DNA of 17,224 nt from an uncultured Actinomycetes bacterium (GTDB lineage: Bacteria; Actinomycetota; Actinomycetes; Nanopelagicales; Nanopelagicaceae), in NCBI GenBank assembly GCA_903867285.1, contig CAIPQX010000011.1, forward strand, positions 1 through 17,224. Reading direction: 5' to 3'. The notes under the pieces were generated by a model. The model did not search any database. It was not told where the DNA came from and saw nothing but the letters and a program-made list of their open reading frames with translations. Position numbers and translations under genes: made by a program. The stretch's first letter is position 1; each line of letters starts with the position of its first letter. Shown piece after piece: positions 6,508 to 14,299 of the stretch.

Positions 6508-7440
6508 TCAGTTGCTTAATATTTGATTGATGGAATCTGCCAAGTATTTACGAGCGGAAATACCCTCATCAATGGCGCTCCCGTAATTGAAGAAGCCATG
6601 GATCATCCCCGGATAGTTCTTATAGGTGACTGGCACGCCGCCACTTCGCAGCTTCTCTGTATAGGCGACACCGTCATCATGCAAAACGTCATACTCCGCT
6701 GTAATCAGAACCGCTGGAGCAAGTCCTTTGAAGTTGGTAGCGTTAAGAGGAACTGCATATGGGTTTGAATTGTCATTAGAACCATTTAAGTACTGCTCCC
6801 AGAGCCACTTCATTCCATTCCGTGTAAGACCATAATCGTCGGCATTTGCCAGGTAGGAAGGAGTATCGAAATCAACACCGTTGCAAGGATAAATAAGCAT
6901 CTGATAAGCCAGCGGGTGCTTGTTTACATCCCGAATTTTGTGGGCCACTCCAGAAGCTAAATTTCCTCCAGCGCTATCGCCTCCCACGCCAATTTTCGAG
7001 GGATTTACGTTGAATTCTGCAGCGTGTTCAGAGAACCAGGTAAACGATTCGTAACAGTCATCGAATGGTATTGGAAACTTATGTTCAGGTGCCTTCTGAT
7101 AATTCACTGCAACAATCACCGAGTTGGTGAGAATCGCCATCTCCTGCAGTTGCGCATCATATTTATTGATGTAATTCAGTACCCAGCCGCCACCATGAAA
7201 ATAGACCATTCCATTGAATGGACCAGCTCCGGGAGGTTGATAAATATTGATCACAACGTCCGCCGTGGATGTCGTTATATATCGCGTAGAGATAGCAACG
7301 TCATCGCGGAGGGGACCTGAGAAATCACGAGGAGTATGTCCTTCAGCGCGCGCTCGGCGGGCGCCCATGAGGGAAATATCAGGAAGATTAGCCTTTGCAG
7401 CCTCAGCGAGGAATGCAGCGCATTGCGGATGCAGCGCCAT
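6508..7440 (-). CDS. Alpha/beta hydrolase of the hormone-sensitive lipase (family IV) type
   Basis: A 310-residue esterase-like protein. The oxyanion-hole motif is YFHGGGWV (80-87), the nucleophile elbow is GGDSAGGN (153-160) with S156, the acid is probably D251 in AEYDVLHDDG, and the histidine is H281 in GMIHGFF. All of the catalytic triad is therefore present, and there is no signal peptide, so it acts in the cytoplasm. Such enzymes hydrolyse short acyl or aryl esters. In a sugar operon a role in removing acyl groups from imported sugars, or opening a lactone, is possible. Its start shares a base with the stop of the aldo/keto reductase (TAATG), and its stop is 1 nt from the next gene, so it is firmly inside the operon. 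The physiological substrate is unknown. Confidence 0.9.
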   Translation of the reverse strand: MALHPQCAAFLAEAAKANLPDISLMGARRARAEGHTPRDFSGPLRDDVAISTRYITTSTADVVINIYQPPGAGPFNGMVYFHGGGWVLNYINKYDAQLQEMAILTNSVIVAVNYQKAPEHKFPIPFDDCYESFTWFSEHAAEFNVNPSKIGVGGDSAGGNLASGVAHKIRDVNKHPLAYQMLIYPCNGVDFDTPSYLANADDYGLTRNGMKWLWEQYLNGSNDNSNPYAVPLNATNFKGLAPAVLITAEYDVLHDDGVAYTEKLRSGGVPVTYKNYPGMIHGFFNYGSAIDEGISARKYLADSINQILSN

Positions 7441-8414
7441 TAGTTATCTTCCTTCCTATGCTTTGCTATCAAGGAATCTATCTTCTCCCAAGCCTCTTGC
7501 GGAATCGCGCGATCAAAGTTAGCGATATTTTCTAGTAGCGAGTCGGAACTACGACAGCCAACTACAACGCACTTCACTGCTTCATGCCGTGTCGGGAATT
7601 GAATAGCTGCCTGTTGTAGGGTCACCTCGAATTCCCGCAAACTCTCTTGGAATTCCAGTGCCCGTGCCACAATGTGGGCGGGTGCGGGTTCGTAGAAATA
7701 GTGCGACTTGGGGCTTGGATTAGCGAGAACTCCCGAGTTAAATACCCCGACCGAGACGATGGAAACTCCCTTGCGGAGTGCAGCAGGAAAGAGCTCATCT
7801 GCCGCGCTCTGATCCAGCAAGGTATATCGCCCGGCATTCATCACCACGTCTACATCGGTCTCGTTTACCATGCGTGTGGGGATCTCATTGAAATTCATCC
7901 CAATTCCAATAGATTTAATGAGACCTTCGGAACGTAATTTTTCTAGTGCGGGATAAGCGAGATTGATCGCATCATCTGCAAAATCATCGGGATCATGGAT
8001 ATAAACAATGTCGATGAACTCCATCTGCAACCGCACCAGGCTCTCTTCAAATGAGCGTCTAATCCCAGATTCCGAGTAGTCATTTAGCCGTTCCACGCTG
8101 TTGTCGGCATCGAGAAAGAAGGAGTCATTTTCCTTGTCGGAGGCCACCAATAAGCGACCGACCTTAGATGAAAGCACCCAACTATCCCTCGGGTACTTTG
8201 AAAGATACCCACCGAGACGTCTTTCAGAAACGCCCTTGCCATAATGTGGAGCGGTGTCGAAATAGTGAATGTTTTGCGAGATGGCAGTATCGACTAAAGC
8301 CTGTCCCTCGTCATCGGCGATCGAAGAGTAAAGACCGCCCAGTTGTGCAGTTCCAAGACCTAACTTAGAAACAACTGCCCCACCTTTTAATGTGACCAAT
8401 TCGCTGTGGTGCAT
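7440..8414 (-). CDS. Aldo/keto reductase, probable L-fucose (D-threo-aldose) 1-dehydrogenase
   Basis: A 324-residue aldo/keto reductase with the full catalytic tetrad: D53 and Y58 in FDTAPHYG (52-59), K84 in LSSKVGRLL (81-89), and H140 in VYIHDPDD (137-144). The LGLGTAQLGGLY start (18-29) and the ERRLGGYL segment (64-71) are typical of the AKR group that contains D-threo-aldose 1-dehydrogenase (L-fucose dehydrogenase) and pyridoxal 4-dehydrogenase. That enzyme oxidises L-fucose at C1 to the lactone with NAD(P). The mutarotase, lactonase and fuconate dehydratase in the window match the steps on either side. The gene follows the MalG-type permease by 6 nt, and its AAGGAG ribosome site overlaps that gene's stop codon. 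L-galactose, D-arabinose and L-xylose are possible alternative substrates. Confidence 0.88.
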   Translation of the reverse strand: MHHSELVTLKGGAVVSKLGLGTAQLGGLYSSIADDEGQALVDTAISQNIHYFDTAPHYGKGVSERRLGGYLSKYPRDSWVLSSKVGRLLVASDKENDSFFLDADNSVERLNDYSESGIRRSFEESLVRLQMEFIDIVYIHDPDDFADDAINLAYPALEKLRSEGLIKSIGIGMNFNEIPTRMVNETDVDVVMNAGRYTLLDQSAADELFPAALRKGVSIVSVGVFNSGVLANPSPKSHYFYEPAPAHIVARALEFQESLREFEVTLQQAAIQFPTRHEAVKCVVVGCRSSDSLLENIANFDRAIPQEAWEKIDSLIAKHRKEDN

Positions 8415-8420
8415 GATTTC

Positions 8421-9350
8421 CTACTCCTTGATAGAACCGGCCAACATGCCACGAATCAATCGTTTCTGAGATATTAAGAAGACGATCATGACTGGAACCG
8501 CAACCAAGATTCCAGCTAGCGCAATCTCCGGTTTTAGAATTGGAACCGAGGTGGCGCCATTTCCGGGATTAATTGCAGGTGTAGAGAAGAAGAGGGCTCC
8601 GAGGCCGACCGGTAGCGTGTAATTTGTCGGAGATTGCAACATGATGTACGGCATGAAGTAATTGCCCCAGTTTCCAACGAAGGCGAAGAATGCCAGCAGG
8701 GCCAACAGTGGATAACTCAATGGGAAGGCAATCTTCGTATATAAACGAAAATCGCTACATCCATCTAGGCGTGCCGATTCGTAAAGCTCAGGAGGAATCG
8801 TGCTCGAGTAGTAGATATAGGCAAGAAAGGCCCCAAAGGGATAGAGCGAAGATATCAAAACCACCGACATGGGATTATCAACCAGATTGGCCTTATTCAT
8901 CTCAATGAAGAGTGGAATAACCAGAGCAACTGGCGGGACCAGCATCATGATCAACGTCGATATCAAAAATGCCTTCTTGAAACGAATTCTGGAGGCAGAA
9001 ATTACAAAGCCAGCGAGCGAAGCGGTAACGCTTGCGATAAGCACAATCGCCAGGTTATAAGTGATGGAATTGAGCACCCAACGCGCCAAGACACCACTAT
9101 TGAAATCCTGCAAATTCTTCCAAGCCCGGACATATCCGTGGAAGCTGGCGAAGGAGAGCGGGTTCTTATAAGAAACCTCACGGTCCGTCTTAGACGGTGT
9201 AAGAACGAGCCAGAGCATAGGAATCACGCTGAGCACAGCCCAGAAGATCAGCCAGAAGTTAATTACGAGATGACCAATTTTGATCTTACGCTTCTTTTTA
9301 CGCGGTGTCTCCGTAGTTGCCGGAGTTGTCTCTTTGAAATCTATGCTCAT
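8421..9350 (-). CDS. Sugar ABC transporter permease, MalG type
   Basis: A 309-residue inner-membrane protein. A basic cytoplasmic N-terminus (RKKKRKIK, 17-24) precedes the first membrane segment, and several further hydrophobic segments follow. The ATPase-docking EAA loop is PELYESARLDGCSDFRLYTK (187-206). The protein ends in a short charged tail (GMLAGSIKE), as is common in MalG-type subunits of carbohydrate importers. Its ATG overlaps the stop of the MalF-type gene (ATGA), so the two permeases are likely made in equal amounts. With the secreted binding protein it should import a sugar, most likely L-fucose or a fucoside given the catabolic genes. No ATPase gene is present in the window. Confidence 0.94.
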   Translation of the reverse strand: MSIDFKETTPATTETPRKKKRKIKIGHLVINFWLIFWAVLSVIPMLWLVLTPSKTDREVSYKNPLSFASFHGYVRAWKNLQDFNSGVLARWVLNSITYNLAIVLIASVTASLAGFVISASRIRFKKAFLISTLIMMLVPPVALVIPLFIEMNKANLVDNPMSVVLISSLYPFGAFLAYIYYSSTIPPELYESARLDGCSDFRLYTKIAFPLSYPLLALLAFFAFVGNWGNYFMPYIMLQSPTNYTLPVGLGALFFSTPAINPGNGATSVPILKPEIALAGILVAVPVMIVFLISQKRLIRGMLAGSIKE

Positions 9351-10288
9351 GCTTTAGCCGCCTCACGTTTTAGCGCTTCTTTATGCATTTTCTTTGGACT
9401 TTTTAGAGTGACATCTTCAAACATATCTGTCTTAAAGATAACAAGTAGCGCACCGATGAGACTTGGAATAAGAAGCATTAGTGAAAGGGCTGACGCTTCA
9501 CCGAAGTTACCGTTGTCAAAAGCCAAAGAATAGCTCAGTTGATCAAAGGACCACTGCTGGGCAATTCCGTGATAAACGCTCGAGTTAAGCAGTTGTGGCT
9601 CTACGAAGATTTGTAGACCACCAGCAAAGACGAGAACGCCCATATAGATAACATACTTACGGATCAAAGGGAGTTTGATTTTTGTTGCGAGCTGGAATTG
9701 ATTGCACCCATCTACCCGAGCTGCTTCCAATATTTCAGTAGAAATAGATTGCAGCGACCCGAATTGAATCAAAATCCATTGTCCAGCGAGTGAGAAGAAA
9801 GCCATGAAAACGAGAATGAAAGTGAGGTTTGATGTTTTCCAAATCTGAGTGGCTTGTGTAATCCCCATCCAATGCATAATGCCTTTAAAAGGGCTGAGAG
9901 TTGGTTCAAGAAGCGCATACCAGAGGAGAACAGCTACCGAACCGGAAACGCAGGCTGGAACTATGTACGCCAGTCGAACATATTTTTTCCACGGTGCGGT
10001 GTTCATATCAAGCATGAGCGACATCGCAACAACGAAGATAATCATTAGGGGAACGAAGAGTGCCATGAACCCAAGCACGTGCTCGGCTGCAGGTAACAAG
10101 CGAAAATCCTTGAAAACTATCTTAATTACTCCCCAGCCACCATTTGGGTTGGAAGGTGACTTACTGGGAACGTTAAACACCGCCATGATAAGCGGGAGTA
10201 TCCCAAAGAAGAAGAGAAGAAGTAGATACGGGGAGAGCATGAGGATCATTAAAAGATTCTTCGGCTTGTAACGACGGCCTTGGCGCAC
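9347..10288 (-). CDS. Sugar ABC transporter permease, MalF type
   Basis: A 313-residue inner-membrane protein with about six hydrophobic segments, the first at roughly 11-37. The EAA loop is EILEAARVDGCNQFQLATKIKLP (185-207), the usual docking site for a MalK/MsiK-type ATPase. It starts at a GTG (10286-10288) with an AGGAG five bases upstream. The start lies 70 nt after the binding-protein gene, with a strong hairpin in that gap. It is paired with the MalG-type gene by a four-base overlap. The 313-residue length is normal for actinobacterial MalF-like subunits, which lack the large periplasmic insertion of the E. coli protein. Confidence 0.94.
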   Translation of the reverse strand: MRQGRRYKPKNLLMILMLSPYLLLLFFFGILPLIMAVFNVPSKSPSNPNGGWGVIKIVFKDFRLLPAAEHVLGFMALFVPLMIIFVVAMSLMLDMNTAPWKKYVRLAYIVPACVSGSVAVLLWYALLEPTLSPFKGIMHWMGITQATQIWKTSNLTFILVFMAFFSLAGQWILIQFGSLQSISTEILEAARVDGCNQFQLATKIKLPLIRKYVIYMGVLVFAGGLQIFVEPQLLNSSVYHGIAQQWSFDQLSYSLAFDNGNFGEASALSLMLLIPSLIGALLVIFKTDMFEDVTLKSPKKMHKEALKREAAKA

Positions 10289-10358
10289 TTTATCTCCTAA
10301 TTTTAAGAAGCCTCGCGAGACCTATAAGGTCCCGCGAGGTCTTCGTCTAACTTACTGA
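10289..10358 (-). promoter_or_regulatory. Intercistronic hairpin between the binding-protein and permease genes
   Basis: This 70-bp gap contains a 12-bp stem at 10311-10322 and 10328-10339 with a 5-nt loop. Read on the minus strand the arms are CCTCGCGGGACC and GGTCTCGCGAGG, all Watson-Crick apart from one G-U pair. On the plus strand the same position is an A-C mismatch, which supports function in the minus-strand mRNA. No T-run follows, so it is not a classical terminator. Hairpins in this position of sugar-importer operons commonly protect the upstream message and lower downstream expression, giving more binding protein than permease. That is the role I infer. A ribosome site (10294-10298) for the next gene lies just after it. 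Confidence 0.7.
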
Positions 10359-11666
10359 TTACTTACTAACTACGGCGTACCCAACTTGAGTTGCCGCATT
10401 TGATGTGTACGTTGCATACGCATCGATGGCTTTCTGCATATCTTTCGTCTGTGCAATCACAGTATCGAAGGATGCGCCCCACGCACCGTTTGCGTCGTAA
10501 CGAACTGGCTTAGTGCCTGGCCAGATCAACTGTGCCTGCGTATCAAGCGCAGGAACAATGCTCTGGGCGTAGTAAGGGTCCTTAGCTACGGCTTGAACCC
10601 AGATCTTGTTTCCAGGACCGTACGCAGGATAGGTAGGCGCACCATGACTTCCATCAGGGTTCTTCACGGAGACGAGGTTACGAGCATCTCCGACCATGAA
10701 CATTGCGAAGGCTAGGGCTTCCTTTGGATACTTTGTGTGAGTAGAGATTGTGTAGATACCTCCACCATATTCACCGGAATAAGCCTTGGCGCCTGGCCAC
10801 GTTGGCATAGGAGCTGTTGCAATAACGCCTGCTGGAACGTTGTAAGAGCTGGCAGGACGGAGTACGAATTGACCCCACCATGATGGACCAATGGCCATCA
10901 ACCACTTACCGGCTTGTGCGACATCCTTGATATACCCAGCATCGAACGGTGTGCGAACATCAAGAACTCCGCTGTCAATCAAAGGTTGAAGCGCAGTTGC
11001 AACACGTGTGCAATTTGGGCTCTTCGAATTGATAACAACAACGGTGTCAGACTTCGCGACGTTCAGTGGGCACTGTGATGGCTCCAAGAAACTTGAATAG
11101 GCTGCTTGATCTCCCAAAGATCCTAAGGAATATCCTGGGTGATTCTTGGCAAGATCAACTCCGATTGCAACGAACTCTGCCATCGTGGTTGGAACCTTGT
11201 AACCAAATTGAGTCATCATGCTCTTGTTGTACCAAAGCACAGTCTGAGCAAGGTCATTCTTAACGCAGTAATAATGGCCATTTAATAGACACCAATTGTT
11301 ACCGGCTCCGAACGCTTTCCACACACTTGCAGGTTGAAGAGCGTCAAGTTGAAGCGCATCGTTAACCAATGGATTCTTCAAGAATGCAACGTCATTAGGT
11401 GGACCGAAAACTACATCTGGCCAACCTTTTTTAACGGTATTGAAAAGTTGTACTTTTGCAACAAGGTCACCCTGGGCGTGGAGCTGAACATTGACGTTCA
11501 CTTTGCCCTTCATGATTTGTGCATACAACTGTGCACCAGGAAGGCGAGGTGAATCTACCCAGATGGTGATTGAAGGAATCGCTGCTTGCGTAGCGACCGG
11601 AGTTACTAAAGAAGCTCCTAACAAAGCGGCCGTGGCTACGACCAGCAAGGAATGCTTTCTCTTCAA
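10359..11666 (-). CDS. Secreted sugar-binding protein of an ABC importer (family 1)
   Basis: A 435-residue extracellular solute-binding protein of the MalE-like group. The N-terminus MKRKHSLLVVATAALLGASL is a Sec signal: basic start, hydrophobic core at about 7-24, and likely cleavage near A28/A29 before IPSITIWVD. There is no cysteine near the cleavage site, so it is not a lipoprotein. The mature protein has exactly four cysteines (C126, C134, C199, C219), which could make two disulfides. The start is a TTG (11664-11666) with an AAGGGG ribosome site 8 nt upstream. No in-frame ATG or GTG lies close by. It is the first gene of the long minus-strand operon and is followed by a hairpin and the two permeases. 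The ligand is probably L-fucose or a fucose-containing sugar, from context only. Confidence 0.93.
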   Translation of the reverse strand: MKRKHSLLVVATAALLGASLVTPVATQAAIPSITIWVDSPRLPGAQLYAQIMKGKVNVNVQLHAQGDLVAKVQLFNTVKKGWPDVVFGPPNDVAFLKNPLVNDALQLDALQPASVWKAFGAGNNWCLLNGHYYCVKNDLAQTVLWYNKSMMTQFGYKVPTTMAEFVAIGVDLAKNHPGYSLGSLGDQAAYSSFLEPSQCPLNVAKSDTVVVINSKSPNCTRVATALQPLIDSGVLDVRTPFDAGYIKDVAQAGKWLMAIGPSWWGQFVLRPASSYNVPAGVIATAPMPTWPGAKAYSGEYGGGIYTISTHTKYPKEALAFAMFMVGDARNLVSVKNPDGSHGAPTYPAYGPGNKIWVQAVAKDPYYAQSIVPALDTQAQLIWPGTKPVRYDANGAWGASFDTVIAQTKDMQKAIDAYATYTSNAATQVGYAVVSK

Positions 11667-11734
11667 GGTGTTCCCCTTTCGTTGCTAACCCACCAATCGA
11701 GGGAGAGGTGGCCAGTTGGGTTGAGATTAGAGGA

Positions 11735-11764
11735 TAAATACTATTTCGTATAGTATTTTGCCAA
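11735..11764 (-). promoter_or_regulatory. Candidate promoter of the transporter/fucose operon
   Basis: On the minus strand a TTGGCA (11764-11759) and a TATTTA (11740-11735) are separated by 18 bases, a fair match to a housekeeping promoter. Transcription would begin near 11728, giving a leader of about 60 nt before the TTG start at 11666. The spacer and -10 are almost covered by the palindrome at 11736-11758. The -10 match is weak, so this is only a candidate. Confidence 0.35.
11736..11758. promoter_or_regulatory. Palindromic candidate operator, 9-bp arms
   Basis: The arms AAATACTAT and ATAGTATTT are perfect inverted repeats around a TTCGT spacer, 23 bp in all. The site lies in the divergent region and overlaps a possible minus-strand promoter, as expected for a dimeric repressor. 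The natural candidate is the GntR/FCD protein encoded downstream on the plus strand. However, the arms do not show the inward GT...AC core common for that family, so another regulator cannot be excluded. Confidence 0.5.
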
Positions 11765-11892
11765 ATATTTCTCTAGTATGTCTCCAGGCTCAAAAGGCTA
11801 GGTGGCTATTTGGGGGGCGATTTCGCGTTACCAAAAAGTTACAAAGCCGATGAGCAAAGCGGGCCACCTGTTTTAGCGATGAGGAGAAGCGA

Positions 11893-12975
11893 ATGAAGAT
11901 CACCAACGTGGAGGTAATTCTCGTTGAGCGGCCTGCTTTTGCGCCTGCCTTCGTCTGGCGTAAAGGTCTGCCGGGCTCAGAACCCGCTGGTGTCAGCGGT
12001 TGGCTGGTCGTCGAGACGGATGCGGGTATCACTGGATTTGCCACTACCCCGCGTGGGGTGATTTTAAAGGATTATGTCGAGCGTAGATTTAAAGCAGAAT
12101 TGATCGGGCAAGACCCTCTCAACAGAGAATTCCTTTGGGAAAGAGCCTGGGAGCTAGATCGGATTGAACGGTTTGCTCCGAATTTGGCTCACGTCGTAGA
12201 TGTAGCACTGTGGGATATCGCAGGTAAGCAAGCCAATCTTCCGATCTGGAAATTGCTCGGTGGATATCGCGAATCAATTCAGGCATATGCATCAACTGTT
12301 ACTTTTGCAACCATCGAAGAGTTTCTTGAAGTTGCTGATCAATGTTTAGCTCTGGGTTATCCCGCCATTAAATTACACGCCTTTGGCGATGCGAAAAAAG
12401 ACGCCCTCTTATGCACGAAATTGCGAGAACATGTTGGCGACGACATTCCACTTATGTATGACGGCTCCGCTGCCTTTGATCTGCTCGATGCTACTTATCT
12501 CGGTCATGCGTTAGCTGATGCCGGATACCTTTGGTATGAAGAACCAATGCGTGAATTTAGCGTGACTGCTTATAAGTGGCTGGGAGAACGTGTGCGCGTT
12601 CCCTTGCTGCTCGGGGAAGTAACAGATGGCGCACATATGAGCGCTGGTGATTTCATCGCTACTGGCGTTGCATCCGCTGTACGAACCAGCACATTCCTAC
12701 GTGGCGGATTTACTGGAGCAATGCGAATCGCGCATCTTGCTGATTCATTCCACCTGCGCGCTGAAGTACATGGCTACGGCTTAGAAAGTGCACATCTCTG
12801 TATGGCGATTAAGAACAATACATATTACGAATCTCTCGTTTTTGGCGATGGTGTGCGTGAGGCGATGGTCGATTCACATGGTTTAGTTCACGCTCCCAAA
12901 AATCCAGGTGTTGGGTACGAGGGCTCGTGGGCTAATAGCGGTATTCCACGTGGACTTGAGAAGTTTGTTGCATGA
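11893..12975 (+). CDS. Enolase-superfamily (mandelate racemase-like) protein, substrate unassigned
   Basis: A 360-residue enolase-superfamily protein with an N-terminal capping domain (about 1-125) and a barrel. Metal ligands can be placed at D190 (MYDGS), E216/E217 (WYEEPM) and E242 (LLGEV). The second-strand acid/base motif is K-x-H (K160-L-H162), and H293 in EVHG is the opposite-face histidine. The dyad aspartate normally found four residues before the GG turn is replaced by S266 (RTSTFLRGG), unlike in the other two enolase-superfamily proteins here. This suggests altered chemistry, perhaps a cycloisomerase or epimerase rather than a dehydratase. It is the first gene of the plus-strand operon, with a GAGGAG site 6 nt before the ATG. 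Its stop is 1 nt before the fuconate dehydratase start. It probably acts on a sugar acid or lactone. Confidence 0.85.
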   Translation: MKITNVEVILVERPAFAPAFVWRKGLPGSEPAGVSGWLVVETDAGITGFATTPRGVILKDYVERRFKAELIGQDPLNREFLWERAWELDRIERFAPNLAHVVDVALWDIAGKQANLPIWKLLGGYRESIQAYASTVTFATIEEFLEVADQCLALGYPAIKLHAFGDAKKDALLCTKLREHVGDDIPLMYDGSAAFDLLDATYLGHALADAGYLWYEEPMREFSVTAYKWLGERVRVPLLLGEVTDGAHMSAGDFIATGVASAVRTSTFLRGGFTGAMRIAHLADSFHLRAEVHGYGLESAHLCMAIKNNTYYESLVFGDGVREAMVDSHGLVHAPKNPGVGYEGSWANSGIPRGLEKFVA

Positions 12976-12976
12976 T

Positions 12977-14299
12977 ATGACCCACACGATAGTTCGTGCC
13001 GAAGCAATCGATGTGCGTTTTCCTACATCGAAGATGCTCGACGGCTCTGACGCGATGAATGCGGACCCCGACTATTCTGCAGCCTATTTGAAATTATTTA
13101 CTGAGGATGACTCGTTGACTGGCGACTCACTCGTCTTCACTATTGGGCGCGGAAATGAAGTACAAATAGCGGCTATCGAGATATTGATGGCGCAAGTGGT
13201 GGGCCTAAAGACTGATGACGCCTTTGCTCGAATTGGGGAAATTGGAAGAAAGCTTTCTGCCGATAGTCAGCTGCGTTGGCTCGGCAGCGATAAGGGTGTT
13301 TTTCACATGGCGGCTGGGGCAGTGCTTAATGCACTGTGGGACCTCTTCGCCAAAGAGCGAAAGGTCCCACTCTGGAAACTCTTGTCCGATCTGACTCCAG
13401 AACAAGTTGTTGCAACAATCGATTTCAGATATATATCGGATGCTCTCTCTCCTGAAGAGGCACTGAAAATCTTGATTGGCGCCCAAGGAAATAAGGCCGC
13501 CAACGAGAAGATACTCGTTGAAAAGGGCGTCCCTGCGTACACGACCAGCCCTGGTTGGTTGGGGTATAGCGATGAAAAAATGCTCGATCTCACGAGTAAA
13601 GCGATAGCAGATGGATTTACCTTAATTAAATACAAGTGCGGGAAATCCGTAGAAGACGATCGACGCAGACTTTCCAAGGTAAGAAAATTAGTAGGTCCAG
13701 ACTTTAAAATTGCTATTGATGCCAATCAGGTCTGGGATGTGGATGTCGCTATTGATTGGGTTAATCAGTTGCAGGAGTTCGGATTAGAGTGGATAGAGGA
13801 GCCAACTCATCCAGATGATGTAGTAGGGCATGCACGAATTGCCAAAGAGGTTTCACCCACAAAAGTTGCAACTGGTGAAATGGCAGCCAATCGCATGATA
13901 TTTAAGCAACTCTTACAATTAGGCGCGATCTCCTTCATGCAAATTGATGCGACCCGAGTCGCTGGCGTCAATGAAAATATTGCAAATATATTGCTCGCAG
14001 CAAAATTTAATGTCCCCGTTGTTCCACACGCAGGTGGAGTAGGACTCTGCGAAATGGTGCAACACCTAGCTATGTTTGATGCTGTAGCCGTCACCGGGCA
14101 TCATCAAAATCGCAAGGTGGAATATGTAGATCACCTTCATGAGCATTTCGTCGAACCTGCGAGGGTAGTGGCAGGCGCGTATCAAGCGCCTGCTCTACCT
14201 GGCTCTGGCGCGCACATGGTCGCTGCAAGTATTGCAAAATTTGAATTTCCAGTAGGCAGCTATTGGATTTCTGAACTCTCAACGAATGGAGCTTCATGA
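12977..14299 (+). CDS. fucD: L-fuconate dehydratase
   Basis: A 440-residue protein closely matching, from memory, the Xanthomonas L-fuconate dehydratase and its animal homologue ENOSF1 along its whole length. Examples are the N-terminal DVRFPTSK-x-LDGSDAMN, DSQLRWLG, AYTTSPGWLGYSDEK, and the C-terminal EFVDHLH-like segment (EYVDHLHEHF). Active-site residues are K218 and K220 (KYK), metal ligands D248, E274 and E301, and the dyad D324 with H351 in PHAGGVGLCE. It removes water from L-fuconate to give 2-keto-3-deoxy-L-fuconate, and the characterised enzyme also accepts L-galactonate and D-arabinonate. The ATG at 12977 is chosen because the homologous N-terminus begins there. The frame is open up to 12908, but that part would overlap the previous gene. 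It overlaps the dehydrogenase gene by ATGA at its end. Confidence 0.96.
   Translation: MTHTIVRAEAIDVRFPTSKMLDGSDAMNADPDYSAAYLKLFTEDDSLTGDSLVFTIGRGNEVQIAAIEILMAQVVGLKTDDAFARIGEIGRKLSADSQLRWLGSDKGVFHMAAGAVLNALWDLFAKERKVPLWKLLSDLTPEQVVATIDFRYISDALSPEEALKILIGAQGNKAANEKILVEKGVPAYTTSPGWLGYSDEKMLDLTSKAIADGFTLIKYKCGKSVEDDRRRLSKVRKLVGPDFKIAIDANQVWDVDVAIDWVNQLQEFGLEWIEEPTHPDDVVGHARIAKEVSPTKVATGEMAANRMIFKQLLQLGAISFMQIDATRVAGVNENIANILLAAKFNVPVVPHAGGVGLCEMVQHLAMFDAVAVTGHHQNRKVEYVDHLHEHFVEPARVVAGAYQAPALPGSGAHMVAASIAKFEFPVGSYWISELSTNGAS

Larger units (their letters stand above)
11667..11892. promoter_or_regulatory. Divergent intergenic regulatory region between the two operons
   Basis: No gene lies in these 226 bases. 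They hold the leaders of both operons: an A-T-rich palindrome at 11736-11758, a candidate minus-strand promoter overlapping it, three copies of an AGGTGGC motif (11706-11713, 11800-11806, and inverted at 11862-11869), and a GAGGAG ribosome site at 11881-11886 for the plus-strand operon. I could not find a convincing sigma-70-type promoter for the plus strand. Since both operons serve the same pathway, shared control from this region by the regulator encoded at 15095-15874 is likely. Confidence 0.75.

Noticed and set aside
10311..10339. Rho-independent terminator after the binding-protein gene
   Set aside because: The stem is strong but no T-run follows on the minus strand, and a permease gene with a good ribosome site comes straight after it.
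10359..11666. Lipoprotein assignment for the secreted binding protein
   Set aside because: No cysteine lies near the end of the signal peptide; the first cysteine is at residue 126.
12908..12976. N-terminal extension of the L-fuconate dehydratase
   Set aside because: It would overlap the previous gene by 68 bases, and the characterised family begins at the segment just after the ATG at 12977.
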